Assembly (NCBI RefSeq): GCF_008831285.2
Contig: NC_045146.1
Coordinates: 2,754,001-2,818,000, forward strand
Origin: Nymphaea colorata
Lineage: Eukaryota; Streptophyta; Magnoliopsida; Nymphaeales; Nymphaeaceae
Direction of reading: 5' to 3'
Length of the DNA stretch: 64,000 nt
Both the position numbers and the translations under genes were made by a program. Below the pieces are notes generated by a model. The model was not told the DNA's origin. It saw only the letters and a program-made list of their open reading frames with translations, and searched no databases. Positions 61,126 through 64,000 of this stretch are shown piece after piece; within the stretch, counting starts at the first letter, position 1, and every line of letters begins with the position of its first letter.

Positions 61126-64000
61126 TTTCCGTGGAATTGACGGGAATGTCCGCTGGCGTGGTGGGTAAGGACGGATTTGGGCTGGACCCGATGAACGTTT
61201 TGACCATATTTCGTTTTGACATTTTTCTTGTTTAGATTAGCAACTTCAACGGTCCAGGGTTTCAGTAACGGTGGGTTCACTTTTCGCTACGCAGTATCGG
61301 ATCTGTTTTGATATGTATCTCTGAGTCCAATCCCAATTGGTGGTCTGGTATTAAAAATAGTGGTCTTGGATCCATCTCTCATCTCATTATTAAGATTTAG
61401 TATAAGTTCGAGCGTTCGACTCGAATTTTTTTTTTTTTTTTTATGTGAATTGAAGATATTTCTACAAGAACCATTCTGACGCACAAAATTTGGTGTGCCT
61501 ATAACCAAATTTAACTACTAATTAGGATTCCATGTGTTGGTGATTTACTTACTGTTTTGAATTGCAAATGGTGGAAATGTTTGAACGTGGATTTGACGCA
61601 TGACTTGCGTTTCATTTTCTCTGCCTTAAAAGCTGACTCATCGCTAAGGCATGCGACTTTTCAAGATATTCGTTTACATTGCTCACATATGTTCTACAAT
61701 ATATATATATCAATACAAATGTTAAAAAAATATTTTAAACAAAATATGGATAATATAGAATGTTCATAAATACTAATTCCACAAAAACCATATCTTTACT
61801 CAAGTTTTTAATATAAAAAGATGATTTTTCTACAAGATGGTACGAGACCTCTTGATTTTTCTATAACTATAAGAACATAATTTGACTAAAAAGAGATCAA
61901 CTTAATATAAATTTATCATCAAAACATTCTTAAGTTCACATCTGTTTAGTTAATTGTTTAAGAAAGTTAACGCATTGAATGGTGTGTTATGTGAGGTTGG
62001 AGTGAGAAATCCAGGAATATATTATATATATATATATGTATATGTGTGTGTGTGTGTGTGTGTAGAGAAATTGACAGATCCCATACCACTAGATTAGAAA
62101 TAAAAAGATATCTTAAACAAAATAAAAACATCCTAATACGTTTATAGAAACTAGTTTGATATAAAACATGCTTTAGTTTTACATGTTTTTACGAAAAATG
62201 AGGATTTCTCCACGATTAAAATTATGATTTATGAGCCATTCAATTTTACATCTTATCAAAATCATATTAAATTGAAACAATGATTTACTTAGTATGGTTT
62301 CCCATCAAATCATCCTTGAGATCATATCTCTAAGGTTAAATTGCAAAAAAAAAAAAAACACACACACACACACATTAATCATATGCATTTAAGTAGTTTG
62401 GTTTTTACTCCTGACCTATAGGTATAGGACTACCAATTAATATATATATATATATATATGTTACATTTTTGTATAGATAAATGACAGATTCTGTTTTCAC
62501 ATCAGGTTTGAGCAAGCTGGTACCAATCTTCTTTCTACTTTTCTGTGATTCTCGGGCTTTCCTAATATTAAACGATAGCTCATAATGTAGTACGTAGATG
62601 GCATCCGTAGTTGGCAGGTTCTTATTGAAGACACCTTGTCTTGGAATCTGTACCGGAAGCGCTCCTGTAGAACTTATTCAGTGGATCTTTTCTTCTACGT
62701 GGTAGGTAAGTTTTCAAGAAGGACGATTAGCGTGTACATACAACTTTGATGAAGACTCCGTGTCCATCAACTTTGGCCGTGCAATATTCCTGTACTTCAC
62801 CGACAGTCTACAGCAAGCTGCAAAAGGAATCGTTACATTCCATTGATCATGCATGATGAATATACAATACTTTGTCAAGTGGTAGTTGGTATCTTAAAGA
62901 ATAATCCAGAGAAATAGGAAATTTAGTAGTATATTAAGTTACAGGAAACAGTAATAAGATCCAGATCTGAATATGATGTATATACAAAAGTCTAAATTTT
63001 TTATTGAAAGGCATTCCAAGTTTAAATTGCGCACTCATATGTAAAAAACTGAAAAAATTAATAATTTAAACAAAGTAAATTTTGTGGATTGCTCAAACTT
63101 GCTACAATGTAGCTCTGCCACTGCACCCAGATAATATATCAGACATGGCTGATTTGCTTCCAATCAAACTGCATATATAAATGAAACTTGTCTTCAAATT
63201 TTTGTGAAAAACATATTCAAAAATTTCAGTCAAAACTGTTATCAAGTGTTTCTTGAATCTACCTCAATTTTATCGAAACATTAAGTCAAACAACACCTAG
63301 ACTATCATCAACCAGAGATGACATTAAGAACACAAAATCTATGGGAAACCATGTCGAAGGCTTCTCTCCGTCTGATTCTTCGTAACTTTTTAACTAAGGT
63401 ACAATTATAAGACAAATCCGCCTCTTAATAGCAGGTTTAAATTGCCCCTTCTTCTCAAGGGCACTTCTTGGTTTTTTTTTTTTTTGCTACTATGAGGCTT
63501 GAGGCAACGAGCTTATTCTATCTGTTCGAATCATGCGGCTTGCTTTGTGGTCAGAAGCAACTTCAAACATGAATTTTGAAGCACTTATTCGCAGTTCCAA
63601 AGCAGATCATACAAAGCAATGCAGTCTTACGAGTCCGCCAATCAATTCGATTATAAGAAAGATGTGCGAAATATAAGATAGTTTCAAGAAGATGGAATTT
63701 GGTAAATTTCATGGGAATCGTATACTCTTCTGACCGTGCTTGTTGTCACGCCGTTATTAGATGAATGTATTCATTGGCGGAATTTGATCATATTTCTTGT
63801 TGATCGGCATTTTCTATAATCTATGAAGGGGTTGGCGTAATAGAGTTGGGGGGCAGGATGCGGTGGGGTGTTGTAGGCAGCCAGTCTTGGTTTCGAATTC
63901 TCGAACATCAACTCTCTTTTACACAAAGGGCTACAGATGCACAAGTTGAAATGCAGCGAGAGTAGCACATGTAGGCAACAAAAACGAACCTTGTACTATA
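61126..64000. other. Intergenic, no gene seen
   Basis: AT-rich DNA with (AT)n and (TG)n tracts (62019-62063), (AC)n (about 62356-62374) and (AT)n (about 62441-62459). No supported gene reaches the right edge. Confidence 0.55.
62019..62063. repeat. (AT)n(TG)n compound microsatellite
   Basis: An AT tract passes into a TG tract. Confidence 0.9.

Noticed and set aside
60867-61280. 137-codon minus-strand open frame
   Set aside because: It lies in the GC-rich ACGT island, where open frames are expected by composition. No domain or gene structure.

Overview
This is nuclear DNA of a flowering plant. Two complete intron-rich plant genes, one cut-off plant gene, one cytosolic-type initiator tRNA gene and layered plant transposable elements are set in AT-rich intergenic DNA full of (AT)n and (GA)n microsatellites. 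I cannot name the species. No bacterial or organellar operon, rRNA or CRISPR array is visible.

Layout. 477-3796 (minus): V-type H+-ATPase subunit E, four exons present, C-terminal exon lost off the left edge. About 4.0-10.8 kb: intergenic, with degenerate GAGCTCGA-rich MITE-like repeats. 11142-17759 (plus): a complete 12-exon, 343-codon GT31 glycosyltransferase, closest to hydroxyproline O-galactosyltransferases (HPGT) of arabinogalactan-protein synthesis. 18447-39322: a nested transposon complex (see below). 39.3-41.9 kb: intergenic, with a two-copy ~209-bp tandem repeat. 41929-42000: initiator tRNA-Met(CAU). 43648-48444 (minus): a complete 11-exon, 417-codon G-box-binding-factor bZIP protein, with 5' UTR exons and an ACGT-rich promoter region reaching about 51.3 kb. 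51.4-64 kb: intergenic, with hAT-type and other MITEs, microsatellites and a GC-rich island (60.43-61.13 kb) packed with ACGT-core elements.

The main discovery is the nest at 18447-39322. Two diverged LTRs of about 245 bp, flanked by the same 5-bp duplication (CTATG at 18442-18446 and 39323-39327), bound one old minus-strand Ty3/gypsy element. Its parts lie in colinear order over 21 kb: LTR, PBS, gag, RT, RNase H, integrase zinc region, integrase core, integrase C-terminus, PPT, LTR. Later arrivals split it: (i) two adjacent TTA-flanked elements with AGGTCGTTTGAT-type termini (19160-21219 and 21223-26163), PIF/Harbinger-like but without recognisable transposase; (ii) a young Ty1/copia element (26790-32335) with near-identical LTRs and ATGCT duplications, inserted inside the gypsy integrase; (iii) about 5 kb of unidentified DNA (about 32.44-37.63 kb). 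At both well-defined insertions the gypsy reading resumes on the other side once the insert is disregarded, which is the strongest evidence for this reconstruction.

The host genes are functionally separate: vacuolar acidification, wall glycoprotein glycosylation and G-box transcription control. The initiator tRNA gene has the same 3' end that primes both LTR elements in the window.
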